From Alteromonadaceae bacterium Bs31 (GTDB lineage Bacteria; Pseudomonadota; Gammaproteobacteria; Pseudomonadales; Cellvibrionaceae), in the NCBI GenBank assembly GCA_900177435.1, contig FXAI01000005.1, positions 109,897-173,896 on the forward strand: 64,000 nt of DNA. The letters run 5' to 3'. The first letter of the stretch is position 1, and every line of letters starts with the position of its first letter. The position numbers were made by a program, and so were the translations under genes. Shown piece after piece: positions 8,341 to 16,937 of this stretch. The notes under the pieces were generated by a model, which saw only the letters and a list, made by a program, of their open reading frames with translations, did not search any database and was not told the DNA's origin.

Positions 8341-10514
8341 GGCTTGTGTTTATTCTGCTCGCTGAGGGCGTAATACTCTTTTGTCTTTTCTATTGGCATA
8401 GGTTTGGCTAAGCCAAAGCCCTGGCCATAAGGCACTTCCATATTTTGTAATTCGTGGCAAATATGCAGGTTTTCCACATATTCTGCAATGGTTGCAATTC
8501 CCATCTCTTTACCAATGCTACTCATTGCTTTTACCATCGCTCTTCCCAGCTTGTCGTTGGTAATGTCGCGAATAAAAGAGCCATCAATTTTAATGTAGTC
8601 AATTTCCAGGCGACGCAAATACCCGAAGGACGAAAAGCCGGTACCAAAATCATCCAGTGCAAACTTGCAGCCCAGCGTTTTCAGTTCATTAATAAAATCG
8701 ACAACTTCTTCCAGTTTGTGAATAGCGGCGGTCTCGGTAATTTCAAAGCATAACTTAGTGGCAGGAAAAGAAGCCGTCATAACTAACTGCTTAATCGCTG
8801 AGCGAGTCTGATGGCTGGAAAGTGAGAGGCTGCTGAGGTTTATTGAACAGCAGCCCAAGGCTTCGGTGTGTTGTGGATTGCTGTCCAGGTGGAATAAGGT
8901 TGTTGTTAGCACCCATAAATCTATCTGGCTGGAGAGTCCATAGCGTTCCGCCGCAGGCAGAAAAGCATCGGGTGAAATATGTGTGCCCTCATCATCCACA
9001 TAGCGTATGAGTACTTCGTAGTGTATGTAGCCGTTATGCACATCTTTCAGGCAGACAATGGGCTGAAAGTAGAGTTCGAAGCGGTCGTTTAATAGCGCGT
9101 TTTGCAGGCGGCTAACCCATAGCATCTCACCGCGATTGCCGCCGAAGTCGTCGCTGGCGTCTTTATGGACCACAACGCAATTGCGTCCGTTATTTTTTGC
9201 TTGAAAACAGGCTACGTCCGCAGCAGCAAAAATATCGGTAAATGATCGAATTTTTTGCGACGTAAGCGCTATACCAACACTTATACTCTGCCGGAAACTA
9301 TGGCCTTCCCACTGGAAGGTATAGTCTTCAGCGGCGTTACGGATAACTTCTGCAACATCTCTTGCTTTTCGCGCCGATGTTTTTGTAATGACAATCGCAA
9401 ATTCATCTCCGCCAGTACGAGCAAAAAAATCAAAGCTTTTACTGTGTTCATTAATAATAAGTACAAGCTGTCTAAGGTATTCGTCGCCGGCGCCGTGTCC
9501 GCAGGTATCGTTAACGACTTTAAGCTGGTCTATATCAATATAGAGCAGGGCGGTGGGGCGTGATAAGCTCGATAGGGTGGCAATATCATCATTTAGAAAT
9601 GCCTCAAATGCTCGGCGGTTGTAGAGGCCGGTCCAGTCGTCATGTTTCGCCTGGTAGGAGAGTGTTTCTGCAAGCTTTTTAGATTCGGTTATATCCTGGC
9701 AAACTAACAGCAGGTGAACATTTTTTTTATCTTCTTCGATAATGCTTCCAGATACTTTTACCCACAACTTTTTGGTGTTGTTGCGAATTAATCGAAGCTC
9801 AGTTTCCAGTTTTTCGTTGCTGTTATTAAAGCAGAAGTCGATAAATTCCATTTGGTGGTCCGCATCTTCCAGGGAAACCACCTTGGAGAACGCCTGCCCG
9901 ACCAGAGATACCGGGTCGTAGCCCAGACTTTTTGCTCCGTAAAGGTTTATGTCGGTAATAGTGTGAACGTTATTGAGCGTTACAAAGATAGCTGGGCTTT
10001 CATCGAACAGGGTGCGAAATTTCTTTTCACTATGGAGCAGAGCGACACGCGAAGTGCGTTGGTCTTCGAGCACCTGTCGCAGGGTCATATTGTTTATTTC
10101 CAACTCTTGATTTCGTTTGGCGATGGTTTGCGCAAGCTCATCGTTGGAGGCAGCCAGTTCTTCTCGGATGGCAACAAGCTCAGACATCTTCTGCGAAGAT
10201 TTGGGGATAACCTGATTGATCAATACAGCAAGGCCAACAAAAACCAGTATGCCACCAACGCTGTATACCAAAGGGATCCAAATAGCGACGTTTTTGATAG
10301 TGGCAGACAATGACGGGAATGCTAACACTGCAATGGAGAGCGCTGCACTGATGGCAGCGAAGCTTGTGCCTAATAATATGTAGTTGAAGCCTCGATCAAA
10401 GCCCTGAACTTTGAGTTGCTCCTTGCGCAGCACAAATACAAGCAATAGCACCAGTGCCGCCAGAATCGTAAGCGCCTCGGCCACAAGGTGTAGTTGTTCT
10501 GCAAGGTCGAGCAT
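8337..10514 (-). CDS. Membrane PAS-GGDEF-EAL cyclic-di-GMP protein
   Basis: A 725-residue inner-membrane signalling protein. Three hydrophobic segments occupy residues about 10-100, then a coiled-coil linker (about 105-160), a PAS domain (about 160-285, ending QDITESKKLAE), a GGDEF domain and an EAL domain. The GGDEF motif is intact (ARTGGDEFAIV, about 368). The EAL domain keeps its catalytic residues: EVL at about 500, FEITETAA, ALDDFGTGFSSFGYL, IKIDGSFI and AEYVEN. Both synthesis and breakdown of cyclic-di-GMP are therefore possible; which dominates cannot be read from sequence. It probably controls surface attachment or motility. No inhibitory RxxD site is obvious. Confidence 0.9.
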   Translation of the reverse strand: MLDLAEQLHLVAEALTILAALVLLLVFVLRKEQLKVQGFDRGFNYILLGTSFAAISAALSIAVLAFPSLSATIKNVAIWIPLVYSVGGILVFVGLAVLINQVIPKSSQKMSELVAIREELAASNDELAQTIAKRNQELEINNMTLRQVLEDQRTSRVALLHSEKKFRTLFDESPAIFVTLNNVHTITDINLYGAKSLGYDPVSLVGQAFSKVVSLEDADHQMEFIDFCFNNSNEKLETELRLIRNNTKKLWVKVSGSIIEEDKKNVHLLLVCQDITESKKLAETLSYQAKHDDWTGLYNRRAFEAFLNDDIATLSSLSRPTALLYIDIDQLKVVNDTCGHGAGDEYLRQLVLIINEHSKSFDFFARTGGDEFAIVITKTSARKARDVAEVIRNAAEDYTFQWEGHSFRQSISVGIALTSQKIRSFTDIFAAADVACFQAKNNGRNCVVVHKDASDDFGGNRGEMLWVSRLQNALLNDRFELYFQPIVCLKDVHNGYIHYEVLIRYVDDEGTHISPDAFLPAAERYGLSSQIDLWVLTTTLFHLDSNPQHTEALGCCSINLSSLSLSSHQTRSAIKQLVMTASFPATKLCFEITETAAIHKLEEVVDFINELKTLGCKFALDDFGTGFSSFGYLRRLEIDYIKIDGSFIRDITNDKLGRAMVKAMSSIGKEMGIATIAEYVENLHICHELQNMEVPYGQGFGLAKPMPIEKTKEYYALSEQNKHKP

Positions 10515-10621
10515 AGCGTTGATCGCAGGCGATAGTATGGGTTTTTAGATAGCTAAACACTGTCAGTATAGACGGCATATACCGTCCAGTTACATGATTT
10601 TGCTCTACATAGACGGTGAAA

Positions 10622-11080
10622 TCAGCGGAATTGTCTTGTTTGTTCCATGTAGCTTAATACAAGTTGTGTCAAATGATCGGAGCTGGCAGTTTTAAGTGCA
10701 GTACTGAGAGTATCAATCCGGCGCTGCAATTTGGGGGATGCAATGTCTTGCTTTTGCGCTGGTGGGCACACTTCTGGTGCGCTCAGGTTCATATGCTCAG
10801 GGCCGCTGAGAAAAGTGAAGCTGCGGTGGGTGAGGGTAGCGTCCTCAATGGCTTCCTGGCGGATTGTTTGACTGTATTGAATGTAGTCGGTCTCTGCCAG
10901 CCATTGCAGGCAGTGGAAACCGGCGATAAAGCGGTCGCAGTGAAGACCAAATTCATCCGGTGAATCTGGCCCTGCAATATCCTCCACATAAAGGATGATT
11001 TTCTGCGGGAATTTGCCATAGAGCTTTACCAGCACCTTGGCGGTGTCGCGACAGAAGTCCACGAGGTTAAGATCGCTCAA
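10622..11080 (-). CDS. Conserved hypothetical protein downstream of alaA
   Basis: A 152-residue soluble protein that I do not recognise. It has no signal peptide. The N-terminal half is hydrophobic-amphipathic (VDFCRDTAKVLVKLYGKF, KIILYVEDIAGPDSPDEFGL, CDRFIAGFHCLQWLAETDYI), while the tail looks helical (RIDTLSTALKTASSDHLTQL). It follows alaA on the same strand with a 12-base gap, so it is probably co-transcribed with it. No function can be inferred beyond that. Confidence 0.6.
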   Translation of the reverse strand: MSDLNLVDFCRDTAKVLVKLYGKFPQKIILYVEDIAGPDSPDEFGLHCDRFIAGFHCLQWLAETDYIQYSQTIRQEAIEDATLTHRSFTFLSGPEHMNLSAPEVCPPAQKQDIASPKLQRRIDTLSTALKTASSDHLTQLVLSYMEQTRQFR

Positions 11081-11092
11081 ACCGCTGGGCCT

Positions 11093-12307
11093 CTATTTCC
11101 TGTATGCCTGTAAGAAGCGACCAAATTTCTCGATGGCGCTTTTTAGATCCTCTGCTTGAGGCAGGAATACAATGCGGAAATGATCAGGCTCTCCCCAGTT
11201 GAACGCAGAACCCTGCACAAGCAGAATGCGCTCTTTCATGAGGAAGTCGAGTATCAATTGCTGGTCGTCCTCGAAGTGATACATGTTACGGTCGATTTTG
11301 GGGAAGAGATAGATGGCCCCTTTCGGTTTCACGCAACTAATGCCTGGAATACTGGTTAAGCCATCCCAGGCAATATCACGCTGCTCTCGCAGGCGGCCGC
11401 CGGGCAGAATCAGCTCATTAATACTTTGATAGCCTCCAAGTGCGGTTTGCACAGCGTACATCGCCGGAACATTTGCGCACAGGCGCATGGACGCGAGCAT
11501 TTCAATGCCTTTCATAAATTCGGGGGCGCGTTTTTTCGCACCGCTCAAAATCAGCCAGCCAGAGCGAAAACCCGCCAGGCGATAGGATTTGGACAGGCCA
11601 TTAAACGACACGCAAACCAGGTCTTTTGCCAGCCCGGCCAGCGGGATAAACTCCGCGTCGTCATAGGTTATCTTGCTATAGATCTCATCAGCAAAGAGCA
11701 CAAGATCGTGCTCCCGGGCAAGGGCGACGATTTGTTCCAGCAGCTCTCTGCTGTACACCGCACCGGTGGGGTTGTTGGGATTGATGATGGTGATCGCCCG
11801 GGTACGGTCGGTAATTTTGCTGCGAATATCCTCTATATCCGGAAACCAATCGCTTTGTTCATCACAAACGTAATGTACTGCTTTAGCGCCAGCCAAGCGC
11901 ACAGCGGCTGTCCACAGGGGGTAGTCTGGAGAGGGCACCAGAACCTCATCATCATCGTTCAAGAGGGCTTGGCAGGTCATAACGATCAGTTCGCTAACGC
12001 CGTTGCCCAGATAGATGTCTTCGACTTCTACGCCGGGAATGTTCAGCCGCTGGCATTCCTGCATGATGGCTTTTCGAGCGGGGAATAAGCCTCGTGAGGC
12101 GGTATAACCCTGGGCATTACGAATATTGTGAATGACATCGGCGATAATTTCGTCGGGCGCGTCGAAACCGAAGGCAGCGGGATTACCAATGTTAAGTTTT
12201 ACCACCTTGTGGCCTTCTTCTTCCAGGCGCACAGCCTGTTCCAATACAGGCCCTCGAATGTCGTAGCAGACTCCTTCGAGTTTTTTGGATTTGTTAATTT
12301 GTTGCAT
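11093..12307 (-). CDS. alaA: Glutamate-pyruvate aminotransferase AlaA
   Basis: PLP-dependent class I/II aminotransferase (404 residues) that makes alanine from pyruvate and glutamate. Hallmarks are KLNIGNPAAFGFDAPDEI near the N-terminus, the INPNNPTGAVYS motif, the aspartate in LFADEIYSKITYDD, and the lysine that binds PLP in FNGLSKSYRLAGFRSGW. The family-specific opening QINKSKKLEGVCYDIRGPV matches E. coli AlaA (YfbQ). The ATG at 12307 sits about 50 bases from the divergent msrB start. A conserved hypothetical gene follows closely. Confidence 0.9.
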   Translation of the reverse strand: MQQINKSKKLEGVCYDIRGPVLEQAVRLEEEGHKVVKLNIGNPAAFGFDAPDEIIADVIHNIRNAQGYTASRGLFPARKAIMQECQRLNIPGVEVEDIYLGNGVSELIVMTCQALLNDDDEVLVPSPDYPLWTAAVRLAGAKAVHYVCDEQSDWFPDIEDIRSKITDRTRAITIINPNNPTGAVYSRELLEQIVALAREHDLVLFADEIYSKITYDDAEFIPLAGLAKDLVCVSFNGLSKSYRLAGFRSGWLILSGAKKRAPEFMKGIEMLASMRLCANVPAMYAVQTALGGYQSINELILPGGRLREQRDIAWDGLTSIPGISCVKPKGAIYLFPKIDRNMYHFEDDQQLILDFLMKERILLVQGSAFNWGEPDHFRIVFLPQAEDLKSAIEKFGRFLQAYRK

Positions 12308-12358
12308 AATTCTTGTTAGGCCTCATTATTTAACGCCACAATAAATACGGAGTTGATT

Positions 12359-12760
12359 ATGTCAGATCACAGTAAAAATGACGACGCCCAGTGGCGCGAA
12401 AAGCTCAGCCCCGAAGAGTTTCGTATCTGTCGGGAAAAAGGCACTGAACCACCGTTTAGCGGTGAGTTCTGGGATAGCAAGTCTGTGGGGCAATACACCT
12501 GCAAGTGCTGTGATAAGCCACTATTTTCCTCAGCGAGTAAATACGACTCCGGCTCTGGTTGGCCAAGCTTTTATCAGCCCCTCCATAGTGAGCAGATTAT
12601 CGAGCAGCGCGATATTGCTCACGGCATGATCCGCACAGAAATCCTGTGTCAAAGCTGTGGTAGCCACCTGGGTCATGTATTTCCCGATGGTCCAGATCCC
12701 ACTGGCTTGCGCTACTGTGTAAACTCCGCCTCGTTAAATTTTTCGGAAGAGACGAAATAG
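12359..12760 (+). CDS. msrB: Peptide-methionine (R)-S-oxide reductase MsrB
   Basis: Reduces R-methionine sulfoxide in oxidised proteins, in the cytoplasm. The 133-residue product contains two zinc-binding CxxC pairs (CKCC near residue 44-47 and CQSC near 93-96), the YDSGSGWPSFYQPL substrate region, and the catalytic cysteine in RYCVNSASLNF. I chose the ATG at 12359, with ACGGAGT just upstream, over the TTG two codons earlier. The next gene begins one base after the stop, suggesting one repair operon with the glycosylase. Confidence 0.94.
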   Translation: MSDHSKNDDAQWREKLSPEEFRICREKGTEPPFSGEFWDSKSVGQYTCKCCDKPLFSSASKYDSGSGWPSFYQPLHSEQIIEQRDIAHGMIRTEILCQSCGSHLGHVFPDGPDPTGLRYCVNSASLNFSEETK

Positions 12761-12761
12761 C

Positions 12762-13436
12762 ATGATTACCTTTGCTGAGCTGTATCAGACGGCCATTCTC
12801 CACAAAGGCGGCGAAGAAAACGTGATAGCGTTATTGCCAAAGGTAAAAACGGCCAAACAACTCGCCCAAAAGGAAGACGCTTACTATCTTTCCACGATGT
12901 CTCTGCGCATTTTTCGAGCCGGTCTTAAACACAGCCTTGTCGATGCCAAATGGCCGGAGTTCGAGAGAGTGTTTAAGGGCTTCGACACGCATTATTGTGC
13001 CATGCTTAGTGATGACGATATGGACGAGCTGATGAGTAACAAAGCCCTGATTCGGCATTTGGGCAAGATGAAATCGGTCAGGGAAAACGCTCAGTTTGTA
13101 AGGCGGGTATCCGATGAACGTGGCGGCTTTGGTGCATGGTTAGCTGCATGGCCGGTGGAGGATGTGGTTGGTCTATGGCTGGCGTTAAAAAAACAGGGCA
13201 AGCAGCTGGGTGGCAACTCTGGCCCCTATTTTCTGCGAATGGTGGGTCGGGACACCTTCCTGCTCACCAGCGACGTGATTAACCTGATGATGGCCCACGG
13301 TGTGGTTTCCAGGGCCCCCAGCTCTCAAAAAGATATGCGAGAGGTAGAAAGGGTATTTCTGGAGTGGCAACAGCAGAGCGGTGGCAGGCCCTTGTGTGAG
13401 ATAAGTCGAATTGCTTCGATGGCCGTTGCGATCTAA
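12762..13436 (+). CDS. DNA-3-methyladenine glycosylase I family protein
   Basis: Base-excision repair glycosylase of the Tag family (COG2818 type), 224 residues, cytoplasmic. The family pattern is visible: HKGGEENVIALLP near the start, SLRIFRAGLKHSLVDAKWPE, FERVFKGFD, an IRHLGKMKSVRENAQFV helix, and the C-terminal SGGRPLCEISRIASM. It differs from E. coli Tag in lacking an obvious zinc-binding Cys/His set, so it is a divergent branch and the substrate is inferred. It follows msrB by one base, pairing a protein-repair with a DNA-repair activity. Confidence 0.75.
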   Translation: MITFAELYQTAILHKGGEENVIALLPKVKTAKQLAQKEDAYYLSTMSLRIFRAGLKHSLVDAKWPEFERVFKGFDTHYCAMLSDDDMDELMSNKALIRHLGKMKSVRENAQFVRRVSDERGGFGAWLAAWPVEDVVGLWLALKKQGKQLGGNSGPYFLRMVGRDTFLLTSDVINLMMAHGVVSRAPSSQKDMREVERVFLEWQQQSGGRPLCEISRIASMAVAI

Positions 13437-13532
13437 GCTCTGGCAGCAACCTGACCGGGGGCCTTGATCACACCCTGGCGCTTTGTTTCTGGCCTGTAGG
13501 TACTCTCTGGCTGTGTATTGATGAAATACGCG

Positions 13533-14324
13533 CTAGTCGTAGATGTTCTTTTTCTTCCAAACGTTCTCGTCCGAGCCGAATTTGTCCCACTCGCTGGCTA
13601 TTTCCTCAGCTTCCGCCTGCTCTTGCTCGTTAACGGGCACTTCTTCTTGCTCCGCCTGAAGCTGTTTTTGCAGCTCTTGATGGGTGGTTTTCAGCTTTGC
13701 AAGCCGCTCTGGCGACTGGCCGACCTTGCTCTCTCTTTGTAGTAATTTCAAGGCCAGGTCAAAGTAGTGGAAAGCGAGCTTCGTTTTGCTGGACTGCTGT
13801 GCCAGCCTGCCTTGCATCACATAGCCATCTACGGTTATTTGCAGAACCAGCTGTTTGATCATATTGCGGTAACCGTCAGCCTGGTTGCTGCTGAGAATGC
13901 TTTTGCTCTCAATCTGATGGATAAAGCGATGCAGCTCTTCAAGGCAGAGCTTCACCTCCTTCAGTTGCTGCGGGTTCTCAAGGCTTACTTGTGCTGTAGG
14001 CTTGGCGTGGCGTTGAGTTTCTGCCATTTGTGTTGAAACCAGCTGTAAATCTTGTACATGGCCGGGTTCTTTGGGCTCCAGCCGGGTGAGCTGCTCACAG
14101 ACATCTATCAGGCTTCGCTGAACCAGCAGTGTCAGGTCTCGTTGTAAAAAACCTTGAGGAAAGCCGTTAAGCATAAACTTGAAATTGCGAGAACGCGCTT
14201 TGAGCGCAGCCAACATGCGGTTTCGCTGTTCCTTCTTTTGCCTAATCGTCTGTGCAAGAAAGGCATAGCAAACGAGGAAAACGAGTAAAACAATGATAGT
14301 AATAATGATGTTGACGGATGACAT
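13533..14324 (-). CDS. Membrane-anchored coiled-coil hypothetical protein
   Basis: A 263-residue protein with one N-terminal membrane helix (IIITIIVLLVFLVCYAFLAQ) and a long, mostly helical cytoplasmic region. Recognisable stretches are FKFMLNGFPQGFLQRDLTLL and SNQADGYRNMIKQLVLQITV, then a tail rich in Gln and Glu ending EWDKFGSDENVWKKK. It resembles conserved hypothetical proteins of pseudomonads and relatives, but I cannot name a function. The gene is monocistronic, converging on the glycosylase and reading away from the tRNA cluster. Confidence 0.6.
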   Translation of the reverse strand: MSSVNIIITIIVLLVFLVCYAFLAQTIRQKKEQRNRMLAALKARSRNFKFMLNGFPQGFLQRDLTLLVQRSLIDVCEQLTRLEPKEPGHVQDLQLVSTQMAETQRHAKPTAQVSLENPQQLKEVKLCLEELHRFIHQIESKSILSSNQADGYRNMIKQLVLQITVDGYVMQGRLAQQSSKTKLAFHYFDLALKLLQRESKVGQSPERLAKLKTTHQELQKQLQAEQEEVPVNEQEQAEAEEIASEWDKFGSDENVWKKKNIYD

Positions 14325-14724
14325 GGAACCTAATCAGCGTAATTGGGTTGAATTTGGGTTGCGAGCTTTAGCCTTACCTTTAGGCTAGTTGTTGGAGCCG
14401 GGTAATGCAAATCCCGGACTGTTAAGGCTAGAATACAAGTTATTGATTTTTAATAGAAAATATTTATCTTGGCGCCCAGCGAGTGTTCGCCTTTGTTCGG
14501 GCCTGTTAACACTAATTTAAGACGCTTTGCTGGAGCTGGAATTTCAGCCTGAGAAGCGCCATGAGCAGAGTGTGGCGAGTTCAATGTGCAACAGGTAAGG
14601 CATCCGCTTGGAAATTCTGGCTTTAGCGGGCTTTATTCGCTCAGAATTCCAGCGCAAGGAAAATGCCATAAGCCGAATTTGGCGAAAGTTTTTTTACTCC
14701 TTGAACCTTGCTCTTTGAAAAGTG
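14325..14724. other. Non-coding stretch upstream of tRNA-Glu
   Basis: No credible gene is seen in these 400 bases. Two imperfectly repeated segments of about 40 bases occur at 14540-14578 and 14646-14684; both share GCCATRAGC and end in TGGCGA. They may be remnants of a duplicated segment. The tRNA promoter begins immediately after this stretch. Confidence 0.4.
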
Positions 14725-14753
14725 TTGACAGCCCAGAGTTGGATCAATAGAAT
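14725..14753 (+). promoter_or_regulatory. Sigma-70 promoter for the tRNA-Glu/tRNA-Gly unit
   Basis: A consensus -35 box TTGACA (14725-14730) is followed after exactly 17 bases by the -10 box TAGAAT (14748-14753). A GC-rich discriminator (GCGCGCT) comes next, as in stringently controlled stable-RNA promoters. The start of tRNA-Glu is about 32 bases past the expected transcription start. Growth-rate control is inferred from the discriminator, not shown. Confidence 0.75.
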
Positions 14754-14791
14754 GCGCGCTCTTCTGAATTGATGGCTGGTACATCTACTGT

Positions 14792-14867
14792 GTCCCCTTC
14801 GTCTAGAGGCCTAGGACACCGCCCTTTCACGGCGGTAACAGGGGTTCGAATCCCCTAGGGGACGCCA
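14792..14867 (+). tRNA. tRNA-Glu (anticodon TTC)
   Basis: A 76-base cloverleaf with encoded CCA. The acceptor stem GTCCCCT pairs with AGGGGAC, the T-loop contains GGTTCGAAT, and the anticodon stem CCGCC/GGCGG encloses CTTTCAC, giving anticodon TTC. It is the first tRNA of a two-gene unit with tRNA-Gly two bases downstream. Confidence 0.97.
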
Positions 14868-14869
14868 CT

Positions 14870-14945
<76 letters not shown>

Positions 14946-15086
14946 ATTTCTGAAGGTCAGATGTGGTTTATACTGACTTTTATGGCGTTATAAATACCTA
15001 GGCACCGGTAGTTTTATATTGATAGCGAGATTTTACAAAGCGCTGGCTAATATAAACAACCGGGTTTAAGGCTGATTTAGTCAAAT

Positions 15087-15112
15087 AGCGCAACATATGT
15101 TGCGCTTTTTTT
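15087..15112 (+). terminator. Rho-independent terminator after the tRNA pair
   Basis: A perfect palindrome (AGCGCAACAT followed by its complement, 15087-15106) is followed by a run of seven T. It lies 140 bases after tRNA-Gly and before the ABC transporter operon, and probably ends the tRNA transcript. Confidence 0.75.
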
Positions 15113-15195
15113 ATGTCTGTTATTTCCCTCCGTTATCCGACATTTTGTTATGCTCTGCCGCTTGCTTAAGTAAAGTGAATCTGGAGAGTTTATTC

Positions 15196-16149
15196 ATGTC
15201 CGAGCCCGCGCACATAGATACCGGCATTCCTGCATTAAAAATCAATGAACTTCACAAAACATACGGTGGTGGTTTTCGCGCTTTAAAAGGTATTGAATTG
15301 GAGGTGAAGCAAGGGGACTTCTTTGCTTTGCTTGGGCCAAACGGTGCCGGGAAATCCACAACTATCGGTATTGTCACCTCTCTGGTTCGAAAGTCTGCGG
15401 GTAAAGTATTCATTTACGGCATTGATACCGACAAAGAGTTTTCCCTTGCCAAGCAATACATTGGTGTGGTGCCCCAAGAGTTCAATTTCAATATTTTTGA
15501 AAAAGTAAAAGATATTCTCACCAATCAGGCGGGTTACTACGGTATTTCATCAGCTTTGGCGGAACAGCGCGCCGAAAAATACCTGCGTCAACTAGGCTTG
15601 TGGGAAAAGCGTGATGAACAATCGCGAAACCTTAGCGGCGGTATGAAAAGACGCTTGATGATTGCCAGAGCGCTGATACACGAGCCAAAGTTACTCATTC
15701 TGGATGAGCCCTCCGCAGGAGTAGACATAGAGCTGCGCAGGAGTATGTGGGAGTTCTTGAAGGATATTAACGAAGCAGGTACAACGATTATCCTGACCAC
15801 GCACTACCTGGAAGAAGCAGAGGCGCTGTGCCGCAATATCGCTATTATTAATCAGGGTGAAATTGTGGAAAATACCAGCGTAAAAAAGCTACTGAAAAAA
15901 CTGGATAAGGAAACCTTTGTATTGGATTTGGCGGAAGCCCTGGAAGTACTGCCGCTTATCCAGGACTATGAGCTGGTTCAAGTTGATGCGAGTACGCTAG
16001 AAGTTGCTGTGCCCAGTGGTCGCGCACTAAATACATTATTTGATCACTTATCTCGGCAGGGTATTCAGGTGATTAGTATGCGAAATAAGGTCAACCGACT
16101 TGAAGAAATGTTTGTTGAGCTTATTGGCCAGCAGGTGGAGTTAGTGTAA
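15196..16149 (+). CDS. ABC-2 type transporter ATP-binding protein (YadG-like)
   Basis: ATPase subunit (317 residues) that drives an ABC exporter with the membrane protein encoded next. The nucleotide-binding domain shows Walker A LLGPNGAGKSTT, signature LSGGMKRRL, Walker B LLILDEPSAGVD and the switch histidine in LTTHYLEEAE. A C-terminal extension of about 80 residues follows. The open frame reaches upstream to 15097 through the tRNA terminator, but the ATG at 15196 is preceded by CTGGAGAG and begins the conserved sequence, so it is preferred. The permease ATG is directly next to the stop. The substrate is unknown; YadGH-type systems are uncharacterised exporters. Confidence 0.88.
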   Translation: MSEPAHIDTGIPALKINELHKTYGGGFRALKGIELEVKQGDFFALLGPNGAGKSTTIGIVTSLVRKSAGKVFIYGIDTDKEFSLAKQYIGVVPQEFNFNIFEKVKDILTNQAGYYGISSALAEQRAEKYLRQLGLWEKRDEQSRNLSGGMKRRLMIARALIHEPKLLILDEPSAGVDIELRRSMWEFLKDINEAGTTIILTTHYLEEAEALCRNIAIINQGEIVENTSVKKLLKKLDKETFVLDLAEALEVLPLIQDYELVQVDASTLEVAVPSGRALNTLFDHLSRQGIQVISMRNKVNRLEEMFVELIGQQVELV

Positions 16150-16923
16150 ATGAATGCTCAACAGCAAATAGTTGCTTTCTCTACCCTTGTTAAAAAAGAG
16201 ATACGACGTTTTACCCGCATATGGGTGCAAACGCTAATTCCTCCCGTTATTACCATGGCTTTGTACTTTGTTATTTTTGGTGCTTTGATCGGTTCGCGTA
16301 TAGGGGACATGGGCGGCTACGATTATATGTCCTTTGTGGTACCCGGTTTAATTATGATGTCGGTCATCAATAATTCCTATTCCAATGTCGTGTCATCTTT
16401 TTATTCTGCCAAATTTAATAAAAGCATTGAAGAACTGCAGGTAAGCCCAACACCCAACTATATTATCCTTGCCGGTTACGTGTGTGGAGGAGCCTTGCGA
16501 GGATTGCTGGTTGGCGGCATTGTTACCTGTGTTTCTCTACTATTTACCGACCTTAAAATACATAGCCCTGTGATAACGGTTTCTGTTATTTTTCTAAGTG
16601 CTGTGCTGTTTTCTATTGCCGGAATGATTAACGCGATTTTCGCGAACTCCTTCGATGATATTTCAGTAGTACCCACCTTTGTGCTCACTCCCTTGACTTA
16701 CCTGGGAGGAGTATTTTATTCCATCCAGCTATTGCCTGAGTTCTGGCAGGGGGTTTCCCACCTCAACCCAATCTTATACATGGTAAATGCCTTTCGCTAT
16801 GGCATATTGGGAGTGTCAGATGTGAGCGTAGTGGGTGCGTTTATAGGCATATTTATTTTCCTCGCGATTTTACTGGCATACTGTCTCTACCTGTTAGAGC
16901 ATTGCAAGCAATTACGCAGCTAA
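16150..16923 (+). CDS. ABC-2 type transporter permease (YadH-like)
   Basis: Inner-membrane permease of 257 residues with about six membrane helices, for example WVQTLIPPVITMALYFVIFG, VVPGLIMMSVINNSY and ILVFLAILLAYCLYLL-like C-terminal helix. The ABC-2 signature region near LTPLTYLGGVFYSIQLLP followed by NPILYMVNAFRYG is typical of the YadH branch. It starts immediately after the ATPase gene, so the two form one exporter. queF starts 14 bases later and may share the transcript, though no functional link to queuosine is evident. Confidence 0.88.
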   Translation: MNAQQQIVAFSTLVKKEIRRFTRIWVQTLIPPVITMALYFVIFGALIGSRIGDMGGYDYMSFVVPGLIMMSVINNSYSNVVSSFYSAKFNKSIEELQVSPTPNYIILAGYVCGGALRGLLVGGIVTCVSLLFTDLKIHSPVITVSVIFLSAVLFSIAGMINAIFANSFDDISVVPTFVLTPLTYLGGVFYSIQLLPEFWQGVSHLNPILYMVNAFRYGILGVSDVSVVGAFIGIFIFLAILLAYCLYLLEHCKQLRS

Positions 16924-16937
16924 GGAGGCGAGGGTAG

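Noticed and set aside
11426-12088. A 220-codon plus-strand open frame
   Set aside because: It is antisense to alaA, whose protein is clearly recognised.
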